A model generated the notes under the pieces. It saw only the letters and a program-made list of their open reading frames with translations. It was not told where the DNA came from and searched no databases. A stretch of 64,000 bases of DNA from Pseudomonas graminis (GTDB lineage Bacteria; Pseudomonadota; Gammaproteobacteria; Pseudomonadales; Pseudomonadaceae): positions 124,001 to 188,000 of the forward strand of contig NZ_SOCR01000001.1 of NCBI RefSeq assembly GCF_004364335.1. Reading direction: 5' to 3'. Positions 35,329-43,072 of this stretch are shown here, in pieces. Position 1 is the stretch's first letter. Each line of letters starts with the position of its first letter. Both the position numbers and the translations under genes were made by a program.

Positions 35329-35859
35329 ATGGACAAGGAACCTGCCAACGTACTTGAGCTTGCGTTGCATCACGATGAATTCGACAGATTTCTCGCAGGC
35401 GAGCCCTTTTATTTTCTCGAGACCAAAGACGACAACGCCGACCCTCAAAATGTTGTCGTCGCTTTCGATCAGCTGTTCATGCCGCAATTTAACGCCCGTA
35501 ACGCTTCATTCTCAGCGAGTTTTGTTCAGGCTTTGCTGAAACTGCTCAACCATTATCCAGATCAAAATCGGGCGATCTATATGGCTCAAGGCTGGATCTG
35601 GTGCTACTGCTACTGCCTCGCGAATAAAGACGCGCAGCCAGACGGGCCATATGCAGCGCTGCCCAAGATTGATTTGAGTGCCGTGTCAGATATCCTCAAA
35701 CGACGCTTGGTCGAACGCAGGGCTGAGTTGACCGCCGACCAACGTTGGGCAGGCGCTGCCTGGAACAGCGAGGCAGGCTTGTGGGATCCCTTGGTGCGTA
35801 CAGCACACCACGTCCGGGACAAGCTTGACGGCCCTGACCACGTTCCTGATGGAGCATAA
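35329..35859 (+). CDS. Unknown protein, 176 aa (unit B of a duplicated pair)
   Basis: MDKEPANVLELALHHDEFD from ATG 35329 (GGAG 7 bases upstream). Paralogue of 31917-32450: GEPFYFLETKDD, DPQNVVVAFD, HYPDQNRAIYMAQGWIW, RWAGAAWNSEAGLWDPL. About half the residues agree by eye. The conserved tryptophans and the NRAIY..W.W motif should define the fold. The role is unknown; an orphan immunity gene is likely from context. Confidence 0.7.
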   Translation: MDKEPANVLELALHHDEFDRFLAGEPFYFLETKDDNADPQNVVVAFDQLFMPQFNARNASFSASFVQALLKLLNHYPDQNRAIYMAQGWIWCYCYCLANKDAQPDGPYAALPKIDLSAVSDILKRRLVERRAELTADQRWAGAAWNSEAGLWDPLVRTAHHVRDKLDGPDHVPDGA

Positions 35860-35904
35860 TCATTTGAAGGATCGGCACTGGGTCATCGGGTCAGGAGCGG
35901 CAAC

Positions 35905-36414
35905 ATGAGAGCAATCAGCAAAAGACTGTCTGAAGTACTCGGGGCTCATTGCGCAAACCCAACCTCTCGCCAGATTGACGAACTTCTGCAGGAGGGATGT
36001 GTCATTGAGATTAATGAGCTATTGCTGGATCTCAGCTCCGATCTAGGCGGAGCAGTAGTCTTCACCCGAGGTGCCCAGTGCGTGAGCCAGACCGGGACCT
36101 ACGACCTGGACATCATCTATGGCCTATCACCCGACGGATACAACATCTTCCACAGGAACAACATGTATTCCGGACGAATCTCCAACAACACCTACACATT
36201 CGGCGAGTCGCCGACGGGCGACCAGTTTTGCATCGATAAAGCAACTGGAGCCGTTCATTACTGGGTACATGACGCAGCGAATGAAGAGCGGGGATATGTT
36301 TTGATTTCGTCCAGCCTTGAAGACTTCCTCAACCGGTTAGCGCCAGACGGGACAAGCGATAATGAAGCGTTGGAAAAAAGCAAAAAGATCATCAGCATCG
36401 ATTTGTCCTTCTGA
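35905..36414 (+). CDS. SUKH-like (SMI1/KNR4-type) protein, orphan immunity candidate
   Basis: 169 aa from ATG 35905 with AGGAG 7 bases upstream. The central part YGLSPDGYNIFHRNNMYSG, then FGESPTGDQFCIDKATGAV and HYWVHD, and ISSSLEDFLNRL at the end, follows the SUKH fold pattern (f...GD.f.id...g.v.yw.hd.....i..sf..fl..l). SUKH members neutralise nuclease tips. No toxin gene lies beside it. Confidence 0.72.
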   Translation: MRAISKRLSEVLGAHCANPTSRQIDELLQEGCVIEINELLLDLSSDLGGAVVFTRGAQCVSQTGTYDLDIIYGLSPDGYNIFHRNNMYSGRISNNTYTFGESPTGDQFCIDKATGAVHYWVHDAANEERGYVLISSSLEDFLNRLAPDGTSDNEALEKSKKIISIDLSF

Positions 36415-36440
36415 GATATCACTCTTTAGGGCGGTTCGCC

Positions 36441-36556
36441 CAGGTGGCATGGTGAGCGCGAACGAACTGATTTTTTGCGGACCGGGAAAGTGACATCGGT
36501 GATCTGTCCATCGCGATACCTGCCGCGCTTCTGCACGACGTGATGGAGGACACCTG
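36441..36556 (+). pseudogene. Fragment of the HD-domain hydrolase gene
   Basis: About 115 bases nearly identical to 40262-40380 of the intact HD gene (HVAMVANELIF through AALLHDVIEDT), with small indels that break the frame and a final substitution. Neither end of the gene is present. Like the intact HD locus it lies beside a copy of the 87-aa protein gene, so a whole block seems to have been duplicated and then eroded. Confidence 0.85.
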
Positions 36557-36619
36557 CCGGCATCAATAAGAGGTATCCGCGCCTCGAATTTTAACGACTG
36601 ATCTATCGCAGAGGATCTT

Positions 36620-36883
36620 ATGAACTTTACAGATATTTACTTCAATCGCGAAAAGCGCTTCTCACTAGGAATAGAGGAATCTTCAGGAAAGTTCTATGCT
36701 TCATTTCCGGTGAGAAATGACATGACTGAGTATGAAGAATATTACGAAATTGATCGCGCGCAGCTTGATCTATTCCAAAGTGATCTGAATGCCGCACTGA
36801 CGTTCGTTACCAAATGCCGCAACAGACAGCTGGACGAGTTGCTCATACAGAAGCCCGGAACTAGACGAGGGGAAGCTATATAA
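36620..36883 (+). CDS. 87-aa conserved protein, copy 2
   Basis: MNFTDIYFNREKRFSLGIEE from ATG 36620 with GAGGA upstream, then SSGKFYASFPVRNDMTEYEE, YYEIDRAQLDLF and CRNRQLDELLIQKPG. Copies lie at 32628 (frameshifted) and 39525. At 39525 the gene sits directly upstream of a Tsi6-like gene, so it may be a co-factor or second immunity protein of that toxin class. Not a family I can name. Confidence 0.72.
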   Translation: MNFTDIYFNREKRFSLGIEESSGKFYASFPVRNDMTEYEEYYEIDRAQLDLFQSDLNAALTFVTKCRNRQLDELLIQKPGTRRGEAI

Positions 36884-37309
36884 CTCGCCGAAACAATTCA
36901 CGAATATGGCAGCGTCTTGAGGGCTGGAAACGCTTGGCAGCAAGGCTACTCTCTCCCAAGTCATTTACGATGCCGACGACAAAGGTGGTCAAGGCTAATG
37001 TGTAAATCCTCCCTAAAAGTGACCTAGCCATGGCCACTCGTGAACTTGGCCCCACATCAGATACACATTTAGTGATCTACCCTTACCGCGGCGGCGCCGT
37101 AGTTTCAGGGTCAAGCTCAATGTCTTAGTGAGGATTCACCAGATCCAGAGGGCACTACAGAGCCAGACAGCCTACTAGCTACGTCAAGTGGGGAACAAAA
37201 TCACCTATAGTTACTCCAGCATTCTGGTAGAGCCGATTGCCGGAATCCCGTTTGTACCGGGTACCTGCCGAAAGTACTGGGAAATACGGGCTACCATACC
37301 CCGAATGGC
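36884..37309. other. Gene-free stretch
   Basis: 426 bases without a convincing ORF, repeat or relic on either strand. It separates the plus-strand small genes from the minus-strand membrane genes. Confidence 0.4.
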
Positions 37310-38041
37310 CTAGGCGTCCGTCGAGGCGCACCTAGAGGCAACCCAGGTGAAAAATCTACTGATCCACCACCGACCGCGCGCTTCGCGGATGCCGTCGATT
37401 TCCATAAACGTGTAGCGCCCTGATGTGGTTTTTTCTTTTATGCTCAACGTGCGCAGCGCTCTAACTGAATGACGCAGGTGGTAAAGAATCACTAAAGCGC
37501 AGGTCGTCAGGGCGACCGCACCAACAACTCCCGCTGCGGGTACCCCAAAGATTATGACGAAGATACTCGCGACTAATGTGGAGGCACCAGCCAACAACGC
37601 AGCCGGATACCTTGCTGACTTACTCTGACTAATTCTCGGCACTACCTTTACCTTTTTTCCACTGTATTCAAACGGATGAAACGACGGTTGTGTGCGCGCA
37701 ATTATACAATAAGTCAAAAATACTAAAACGACGGGTAACAATCCTGCAATGAATGCCTCGGCACTTGCCAAGCCCCATACGTCAGCGGCGGAAGAAAACG
37801 CAACACTGCTTGCCAGCACGACCAGAAAACTCTGCACACTTGCTAAGACCGACCACAAATAAAATGTAAACCTCTCGCAAAAATAGATCAGGTAAAGAAA
37901 CCAGCTAAGCTTCACGATAAAAACAAATAAGTAGACACACCAGAAGAATGGTACAACAGAGAACCCTAAAACCATGGCAAACACAAGCACACTGAAACAG
38001 ACCCAAGCACTACGCTTAAGATAATCGGAGTCCAAAATCAT
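37310..38041 (-). CDS. Multi-pass membrane protein, family M copy 1
   Basis: 243 aa with about five hydrophobic segments, two of them at 11-55 and another pair around 70-110. The middle carries PSFHPFEYSGKKVKV and the cytoplasmic tail YTFMEIDGIREARGRWWISRFFTW. Both motifs recur in the gene at 38597-39325, and the tail also in the fragment at 38350. The conserved tail E/QID.IREAR.RW is distinctive. AT-rich coding relative to the T6SS operon. A multi-pass protein in an immunity island could protect against a pore-forming or lipid-targeting toxin, which is inference. Confidence 0.72.
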   Translation of the reverse strand: MILDSDYLKRSAWVCFSVLVFAMVLGFSVVPFFWCVYLFVFIVKLSWFLYLIYFCERFTFYLWSVLASVQSFLVVLASSVAFSSAADVWGLASAEAFIAGLLPVVLVFLTYCIIARTQPSFHPFEYSGKKVKVVPRISQSKSARYPAALLAGASTLVASIFVIIFGVPAAGVVGAVALTTCALVILYHLRHSVRALRTLSIKEKTTSGRYTFMEIDGIREARGRWWISRFFTWVASRCASTDA

Positions 38042-38189
38042 CAGCCATCACCCTTTTCAACGCTTAAACGCATACTTCATCTTTTTGCCTCAACCCTATG
38101 GATCGATAAATATTCCAACCCAATCATACCCCCCGAGCAAAAACTTTGATTTGCTAGAGGTGCTGCGTCCGTCGCCAGCGCGCCATTGG

Positions 38190-38269
38190 GCGGTTTCGGA
38201 TTGGCAGAGCCTGGACGCGATCAGCTGTACGTTCTGCGGCGCGAGAAAAGATGCGAGGTCCATGATCAT
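38190..38269 (-). pseudogene. 5' scrap of a vgrG gene with its ribosome site
   Basis: MIMDLASFLAPQNVQLI at 38269 matches MMMDLAALLSPQNRRLF of the intact VgrG, and the upstream GGAGATTTAC before ATG matches GGAGATTTTC of that gene. Homology fades after about 17 codons. Further along in the same frame LLGGYDWVGIFIDP followed by a stop (38096-38137) may be a remnant of an Rhs shell end. A vgrG module once stood here and was deleted, leaving immunity-type genes on both sides. Confidence 0.65.
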
Positions 38270-38349
38270 GTAAATCTCCGTTACCCCTTGGGTGAACACG
38301 CGAACAGGCAATTCAGCATGCGCAGAATCACCTTTAATCATGCACCTGG

Positions 38350-38604
38350 TCACTGGTGCCGGGAGCTAATCCACTTGAACAACCTACTGATCCACCAACG
38401 GCTGCGGGCTTCACGGATCTCGTCGATTCGCTTGAAGGTGAATGGAGCAGACATGGACTTCTCCCGAGAACGGAGGGTGCGCAGGCCGCTAATCGCATCA
38501 CGTTCATAAAGCATAAGGGCCACGCAGCAAAAAAAGACGCCCAACACAGCGACGCGAGATACCCACCAAACCAAGTCGAGACGAATCATCGAGCAATCAG
38601 TCAT
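38350..38604 (-). pseudogene. C-terminal fragment of membrane family M
   Basis: 84 codons from an ATG overlapping the stop of the upstream paralogue (ATGACTGA). It has one hydrophobic segment (VAVLGVFFCCVALMLY) and the family tail FTFKRIDEIREARSRWWISR. The first two-thirds of the protein are missing, so it is a partial tandem duplicate. It could still be translated as a short membrane protein. Confidence 0.65.
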
Positions 38605-39325
38605 CCTGCGACGCCCTCAAAGACGCGATCGACGTGAACCATCTGCTCAAATACCAACGACTCCGCGCTTCACGGATTTGGTCAATTTGCATGAACGTGT
38701 AGGGCGTAGGCATTGATTGTTCTTGAAGGCGGAGCGCGCGTAGCCCCCTGATGATGTGCCGAGCGTGAAACAACGCGGCGATGCAGAACGCTTGTAGTCC
38801 AACCATAGCGACCATTGCACCAGTTAAATGTCCGAGTGAATTTATAGTAATACTTGCCGCGAAGGTTGTAGCCCCGGCAACTAACACGGGATTATACGAG
38901 GCAACTGATCGCTGTCTATTCTCATACCTCGGCTGAACTTTTAGCCCGTCATATTCGAACGGATGAAAGGATGGTCTACCTCCGGCCAGTACATAGTAGG
39001 TCAGCAACGTGATACCAACCGGCGCGCACCCTAGCAATATGGGCAAAAGACACTCTTTGCCCCAGATGCTTCCTGCAGCGAGATACGCGACCGAGCAGAC
39101 TGGTAAACAAAACGCGCCTAAAAACGCCACCACCAGCGAGATCATATAAACGGTAAATCTCTCACAGAAATAAACCAGGTAGAGAGTCCACAGAATCGCC
39201 AGCAGCGCCACCACGAGGTACAGACGCCAGAAATATTCAAGATTGGATGGACCTAGGGCCATCATGGATAAAAGGAATGTTAGCAATGTCCAACTGACCT
39301 TCTTGAGATTATGCGCATCAATCAT
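38597..39325 (-). CDS. Multi-pass membrane protein, family M copy 2
   Basis: 242 aa starting MIDAHNLKKVSW at ATG 39325 with AGGGA upstream. Same topology as copy 1 and shared motifs YLVYFCERFTVY, PSFHPFEYDGLKVQ and FMQIDQIREARSRWYLSR. About 40% of residues agree by eye. Copy 1, this gene and the fragment between them form a local family interrupted by a vgrG scrap. Function unknown, immunity inferred. Confidence 0.72.
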   Translation of the reverse strand: MIDAHNLKKVSWTLLTFLLSMMALGPSNLEYFWRLYLVVALLAILWTLYLVYFCERFTVYMISLVVAFLGAFCLPVCSVAYLAAGSIWGKECLLPILLGCAPVGITLLTYYVLAGGRPSFHPFEYDGLKVQPRYENRQRSVASYNPVLVAGATTFAASITINSLGHLTGAMVAMVGLQAFCIAALFHARHIIRGLRALRLQEQSMPTPYTFMQIDQIREARSRWYLSRWFTSIASLRASQDD

Positions 39326-39524
39326 TACCGTTCCCTAGCCCATAAGCACATACGTTCATCGTCGATCACTGACGGTTGACCAGACAAAAACTCGACCTCA
39401 TTCGCACCGCCTTGCTCAACGACAACCAACCTGTGTAAAGCTCTGCGCAGCGAGCTTTACCAGATATTCCATAATGAGGCAGCGGTAAAACTGCTTTGGC
39501 AAGCAAACTGGAGCCCTCCGAACG

Positions 39525-39788
39525 ATGACATTCAGCAACACTTACGTAAACCGCGAAGAAATGTTCTCCCTGGGAGTCGAAGAAACCTCAGGCCAGTTCT
39601 ACGTATCACTCCCCGTAAGCAGCGGCTTTGTGGACTATGCAGAATATTACGCAATTGACGCGGACACGTTCGAACGCTTCCACTACGATCTCGCCTCAGC
39701 GCTTGAATTCGTCAACCGTTGCCGCCGGCGAGAGCTGGACGAATTATTAATGCAGAAGCCAGGTTCGAACCGAGGCAGCGCGATCTAG
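39525..39788 (+). CDS. 87-aa conserved protein, copy 3
   Basis: MTFSNTYVNREEMFSLGVEE from ATG 39525 with GGAG 10 bases upstream, then TSGQFYVSLPVSSGFVDYAE and CRRRELDELLMQKPG. It lies 13 bases before a Tsi6-like gene, giving an operon with that gene and the HD hydrolase. GC-richer and more diverged than copies 1 and 2. Confidence 0.75.
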   Translation: MTFSNTYVNREEMFSLGVEETSGQFYVSLPVSSGFVDYAEYYAIDADTFERFHYDLASALEFVNRCRRRELDELLMQKPGSNRGSAI

Positions 39789-39801
39789 CAAACGCGGCCG
39801 C

Positions 39802-40158
39802 ATGACAGGGAACGACGAATTGAAAAAAGCCATCGACTACATCGACGAAGCCATTGCGATCACCCGCCTGAGGGAGGCATCGTGTCCAGCGTTCCCCCTT
39901 TACGCAAGCTCGCTGATCCAACTCGATTTCATCAGAAACATCTTGCTGGGCGTCGAAAAAGACAAGAGCCGTCTGCACAAATTGACCATTGGCGCGTGGG
40001 CCGGGAAGGAGTTCGAGGAGACGGATCCGGAGCTTGCCCATGCACTCGGCATCGCTTACTACATCGGCATCCAGATCGGTCGCGGTTTAAAAATTAGGCT
40101 CCCCGACGGCCAGCCCCTCGAAAGCCTTCACCGCCCATCTCCCCCCTCTCAGGAGTGA
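39802..40158 (+). CDS. Orphan Tsi6-like immunity protein
   Basis: 118 aa. IDYIDEAIAITRLRE, LDFIRNILLGVEKDKSRLHK, LTIGAWAGKEFEETDPEL and YYIGIQIGRGLKIRLP align along the whole length with the Tsi6-like protein at 28408-28710, with an extra proline-rich tail (RPSPPSQE). No Tse6-like toxin is nearby. It would protect against a variant tip delivered by other strains. Start taken at the first ATG; the ribosome site is poor, so translation may be coupled to the gene before it. Confidence 0.82.
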   Translation: MTGNDELKKAIDYIDEAIAITRLREASCPAFPLYASSLIQLDFIRNILLGVEKDKSRLHKLTIGAWAGKEFEETDPELAHALGIAYYIGIQIGRGLKIRLPDGQPLESLHRPSPPSQE

Positions 40159-40163
40159 ATTGA

Positions 40164-40712
40164 TTGTCGTCCACCGACCTGCAGGACCTCTACAACAAAG
40201 CCTGGCTGTTCGCTTCCCACGCCCACGTCGGGCAGATGATGAAAGGTTCGAATTTGCCGTATACCACGCATGTCGCGATGGTGGCCAACGAACTGATTTT
40301 TGCGGACCGGGAAAGTGACATCGGTGATCTGGTCATCGCCATGCCTGCCGCGCTGCTGCACGACGTGATCGAGGACACTGGAACGTCAGAAGAGGCATTG
40401 GCTGACGTGTTCGGCGCCGCTGTCGCATCGACTGTCGCCTGCCTGAGCAAGAACCTTATCGTGCCCTTCTCGGATGAGCGCTATTTCCAGGCGATCGCCG
40501 CGCATTCGCGGGAAGCGGCGGCGATCAAATTGTGCGACCGGATCACCAATCTCCAATCCGCGCCATCGACGTGGTCGCTGGAAAAGCGCGCGTCTTATCA
40601 CGAGGAATCTGCGCAGATCCTGGCAGCGCTTGGGCATACCAATGATTACCTGAATCGCCGGCTCACGGATGCCATAGCGCGGTACAAATCTTTGTACGTT
40701 GACGGGCAGTGA
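40164..40712 (+). CDS. HD-domain (SpoT/MESH1-like) hydrolase
   Basis: 182 aa from TTG 40164, supported by AGGAG 8 bases upstream. The RelA/SpoT-type HD pattern is clear: H in LFASHAHVGQMMKG, YTTHVAMVANEL, then AALLHDVIEDTGTS (the HD pair), and later AAAIKLCDRITNLQ. Single-domain proteins of this kind remove phosphates from alarmones such as (p)ppGpp. It is the last gene of an operon with a Tsi6-like immunity gene, and a decayed copy lies at 36441-36556. An immunity enzyme against an alarmone-making toxin is possible; a normal alarmone hydrolase is the alternative. Confidence 0.8.
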   Translation: MSSTDLQDLYNKAWLFASHAHVGQMMKGSNLPYTTHVAMVANELIFADRESDIGDLVIAMPAALLHDVIEDTGTSEEALADVFGAAVASTVACLSKNLIVPFSDERYFQAIAAHSREAAAIKLCDRITNLQSAPSTWSLEKRASYHEESAQILAALGHTNDYLNRRLTDAIARYKSLYVDGQ

Positions 40713-40786
40713 GGGAGTCCGAGGTCCTCATCGCGAGCAGGGTCTCGATGGTCTTGCGTCCAGTGCTGATCTTCGATGCCACCTGA

Positions 40787-40885
40787 TCCCCTGTAGGAGC
40801 GCGCTTGCCCGCGAAAGCGGTGTGTCAGGCTAGACATTCGTCACAGGCAGATTGCCTTCGCGGGCAAGCGCGCTCCTACAGGGGA
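40787..40885. repeat. REPIN: perfect 29-base inverted REP pair
   Basis: Arms at 40787-40815 and 40857-40885 are exact reverse complements over 29 bases, built around GTAGGAGCGCGCTTGCCCGCG. The 41-base spacer is not repeated elsewhere in the window. This is the typical Pseudomonas REPIN form, mobilised by RAYT transposases encoded elsewhere. Confidence 0.92.
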
Positions 40886-40959
40886 TTTTGGTAACGCACA
40901 CAATCTTCGGCATGCACACAATACGCAGGGGATCTTGGTAACGCACACAATCGTCGGCG
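40881..40959. repeat. Short direct repeat, 48-base period
   Basis: GGGGATTTTGGTAACGCACA then CAATCTTCGGC (40881-40911) recurs as GGGGATCTTGGTAACGCACA then CAATCGTCGGC (40929-40959), two differences in 31 bases. It extends the REP-flanking sequence and looks like a REP duplication by-product. Confidence 0.75.
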
Positions 40960-40970
40960 TTAACGCGATC

Positions 40971-41062
40971 CGTAGGAGCCGGCTTGCTGGCGAACGCGGT
41001 GGGTCGGAAACGAACATATCGACTGACACACTGCCTTCGTGAGCAAACTCACTCCCACAGAA
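40971..41062. repeat. Second REP pair, one arm decayed
   Basis: CGTAGGAGCCGGCTTGCTGG at 40971-40990 is the other REP type seen near the right end of the window. Its partner at about 41032-41060 (CTTCGTGAGCAAACTCACTC then CCACAG) is only partly complementary. Confidence 0.7.
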
Positions 41063-41074
41063 ACCAGTCAGTCA

Positions 41075-41656
41075 CTAAATATCCGCCCCGAGCTGTGCGC
41101 CAGACGCAATCGCGGTCACATACTCATCAAACCGTTGCACCTGACCACCCACCCTGCTCCATCCCCGATACGATTCCGCGTCCCTCCTGTAGCGGGCAAA
41201 GGCTTCCGATTGCGGTCCGTCCGCAAAAAGTGAAGCGATGGCTGCGCTCTGGAAGTACCAGTAAATTCCGTCACATTGCTCGGTGGCTTTAGCGTTGGAA
41301 AGGTCGATCGCCCTGGACCGCCATTGCGCTGCGAGCGCACGTCCCTCTTCCCGAGAAGCGTCTGGCAGCGCTCGCCAGCCAATTTTCTCGGCGTCGTCCA
41401 CATAGGCGTGATACCTGGCGAGTAATGCCTTATCTCTTTCCCAGACCGAAGGACAAACGGGCGGCGGCGTCGCGAACGCCCCAGGCGCCGGACAAACCGG
41501 CAACCCGCTGAGAAGTTGCTGCACCCGCGACAACGGCTCCTCCTGCCCCCGTGCCTTGCCGTCGGCAGAAGCTGACGCCGAATTCGAACTCGGCACAACC
41601 TCCTCCACCCGCCCCTCGCGCCCCAGCACCGCCCTCAACCAACCTCGCACTTCCAT
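41075..41656 (-). CDS. Hypothetical protein, 193 aa
   Basis: ATG 41656 has GAGGGAAG about 6 bases upstream. The N-terminal third is low-complexity and charged (SSNSASASADGKARGQEE). The middle carries paired cysteines (LPVCPAPGAFATPPPVCPS), then a helical part with ARYHAYVDDAEKIGWRALPD and DGIYWYFQSAAIASLF. No family recognised, no signal peptide. It lies between the accessory island and the T6SS operon, pointing away from the operon. Confidence 0.6.
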   Translation of the reverse strand: MEVRGWLRAVLGREGRVEEVVPSSNSASASADGKARGQEEPLSRVQQLLSGLPVCPAPGAFATPPPVCPSVWERDKALLARYHAYVDDAEKIGWRALPDASREEGRALAAQWRSRAIDLSNAKATEQCDGIYWYFQSAAIASLFADGPQSEAFARYRRDAESYRGWSRVGGQVQRFDEYVTAIASGAQLGADI

Positions 41657-42104
41657 AGCCCGCTTCCCTCAAAAACCCGTCCACAAACACGACGCTCAAC
41701 CCAAGCCATCGACCCAAGCCACGCCCCGGCAAACTACACCACCCAGCCCCCGAGAGAATCCAGACGCCACCCAAAAAACCACAGATTCGTCACCCCTCCC
41801 GCAAGGCGCATTTGCACCGATTTTCCTTAGTTGCCCGTTTAGTTCAGATCAGTAGGTGAACCGGTTCACCTTCCCGCCCTTTTCTTTAAACCTGCCAAAG
41901 AGATCCAATAAAACCCTGCAGCCCTTGAACCACAAGGCCTGCGGCCATTTTCAAGCCGCCCGCGAGGGGCATAGTGGCCATAAAGCATCATTGCAGCCTG
42001 TACCAAATGTGAGAAAAACTTCGCGTCTGTAGGAACTTTCCCACACAATTAACTGCCTGAGCTGACACTGCTGGCTACTAGCTATCGGTGTTCGGCCACG
42101 TTTC
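41657..42104. other. Leader region of the T6SS operon
   Basis: 448 bases without a gene I trust. 41657-41815 is strikingly rich in C and A on the plus strand. The operon promoter must lie here or just downstream; I could not fit a sigma-54 -24/-12 pair, and no sigma-70 pair stands out. A perfect palindrome lies at 41855-41870. Confidence 0.5.
41855..41870. promoter_or_regulatory. Perfect 16-base palindrome upstream of the T6SS operon
   Basis: GGTGAACCGGTTCACC is fully self-complementary and sits about 235 bases before the first ORF of the operon. A central CCGG flanked by TGAA/TTCA resembles LacI/GalR-type operators such as the one used by PtxS, so a repressor site is possible. The link to T6SS control is inference. 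Confidence 0.4.
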
Positions 42105-42257
42105 ATGCGCCTAACCTTCGCAGCGAGTTTTCGGGATGACGTTGATCCGAATCAGCTTTTCGAGAAGGTGTGCCAGCCGGGCATCGCGTATCTCTCCACG
42201 CTGTCTCGTCGCATTCGCCGCATTGTTGAGAAAGGTTCAGGGACGATGTACCCATGA
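42105..42257 (+). CDS. Possible small leader gene of the T6SS operon, 50 aa
   Basis: ATG 42105 opens MRLTFAASFRDDVDPNQLFE and runs through KVCQPGIAYLSTLSRRIRRI to VEKGSGTMYP. Its TGA overlaps the ATG of the next gene (ATGA), so the two could be translationally coupled. Composition looks coding, with a basic helix near the end. No clear ribosome-binding site precedes it, so it may instead be the 3' scrap of an older gene. No known family. Confidence 0.4.
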   Translation: MRLTFAASFRDDVDPNQLFEKVCQPGIAYLSTLSRRIRRIVEKGSGTMYP

Positions 42258-43003
42258 CTCAAACGTTTGACGTAGAAGCACTCATAAAGCTGCGCAGCCA
42301 GACCCGGGCTATTTCCGACGTGCTTAAAGCACAGGCGTCCGATTACCTGGCCACGCTGGCATTGTTGATTCGTCCCCAGAATCTGTTTGGTGAGTACCTT
42401 CAGGGTGCCCAGCGTAGCAGTGGCCGGGAGACCCAGCATCACTTCAAGGAACTCAAAGAGCTGTACGACAGGATTGGTTCGGCGTCTCCGTTCCAGTTGG
42501 TCAATGAGATGGAAGTGCCGCTGAACCTGATCAGCACCACGCCCGAGCTGTTTCCGCTGGAATACGACAAGGTCCTGGCCGACAGCGGTCAGACCATCCG
42601 CATCACCAGCCCGACCCGTTGGGTGATCGGCTTCAACTCCTTTGATCTGGCGCGCTTTCGCAGCGTCATCAAAGACCCTAATCGCAGCAGCGCCGAGCTA
42701 TACCGCTTCGTCGTGCACTACCTGGTGCTGTTTTACTGCGTGAGCAAATCACCGGGCCTGGGGCGTCTGTTCGACGGCCTGCGTTTTCCGGTGAGCTTTG
42801 AGCGACTGAAGGACTTTGGCGACCTGCCGTTCTGCGTGATCAGCTCGCCGGTGCGCTCGACGCTGCCGGACGACTCGGTCATTCGCAGCAGCACGCAGAT
42901 TGCCGGGAACGCCAGTTTTGAAGAACTGGTGGGCCAGGACAGCATCATGGACATGAAAGATGAGATTCGTCAGCGCCTGCTGATGACGATCGAAGGACTG
43001 TAA
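42254..43003 (+). CDS. T6SS-associated protein of unknown function upstream of tssB
   Basis: 249 aa, soluble. It opens MTQTFDVEALIKLRSQTRAI and has ATLALLIRPQNLFGEYLQGA, ELYDRIGSASPFQLVNEMEV and RSVIKDPNRSSAELYRFVVH. It lies 69 bases before tssB on the same strand. Pseudomonas clusters of the putida K1 type carry an accessory gene near this place (described under tag names); I cannot confirm the identity from sequence alone. Its place at the head of the sheath genes suggests a part in sheath assembly or stability. Confidence 0.72.
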   Translation: MTQTFDVEALIKLRSQTRAISDVLKAQASDYLATLALLIRPQNLFGEYLQGAQRSSGRETQHHFKELKELYDRIGSASPFQLVNEMEVPLNLISTTPELFPLEYDKVLADSGQTIRITSPTRWVIGFNSFDLARFRSVIKDPNRSSAELYRFVVHYLVLFYCVSKSPGLGRLFDGLRFPVSFERLKDFGDLPFCVISSPVRSTLPDDSVIRSSTQIAGNASFEELVGQDSIMDMKDEIRQRLLMTIEGL

Positions 43004-43072
43004 AGCACTCGGCTCAACGTCGAGCCGACACGCAAAATGACTTGCAGCGAGTTGCTCGCACAGGAGAACACG

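Noticed and set aside
40841..41029. 62-codon ORF in the REP region
   Set aside because: Built from REP sequence and its spacer; not a gene.
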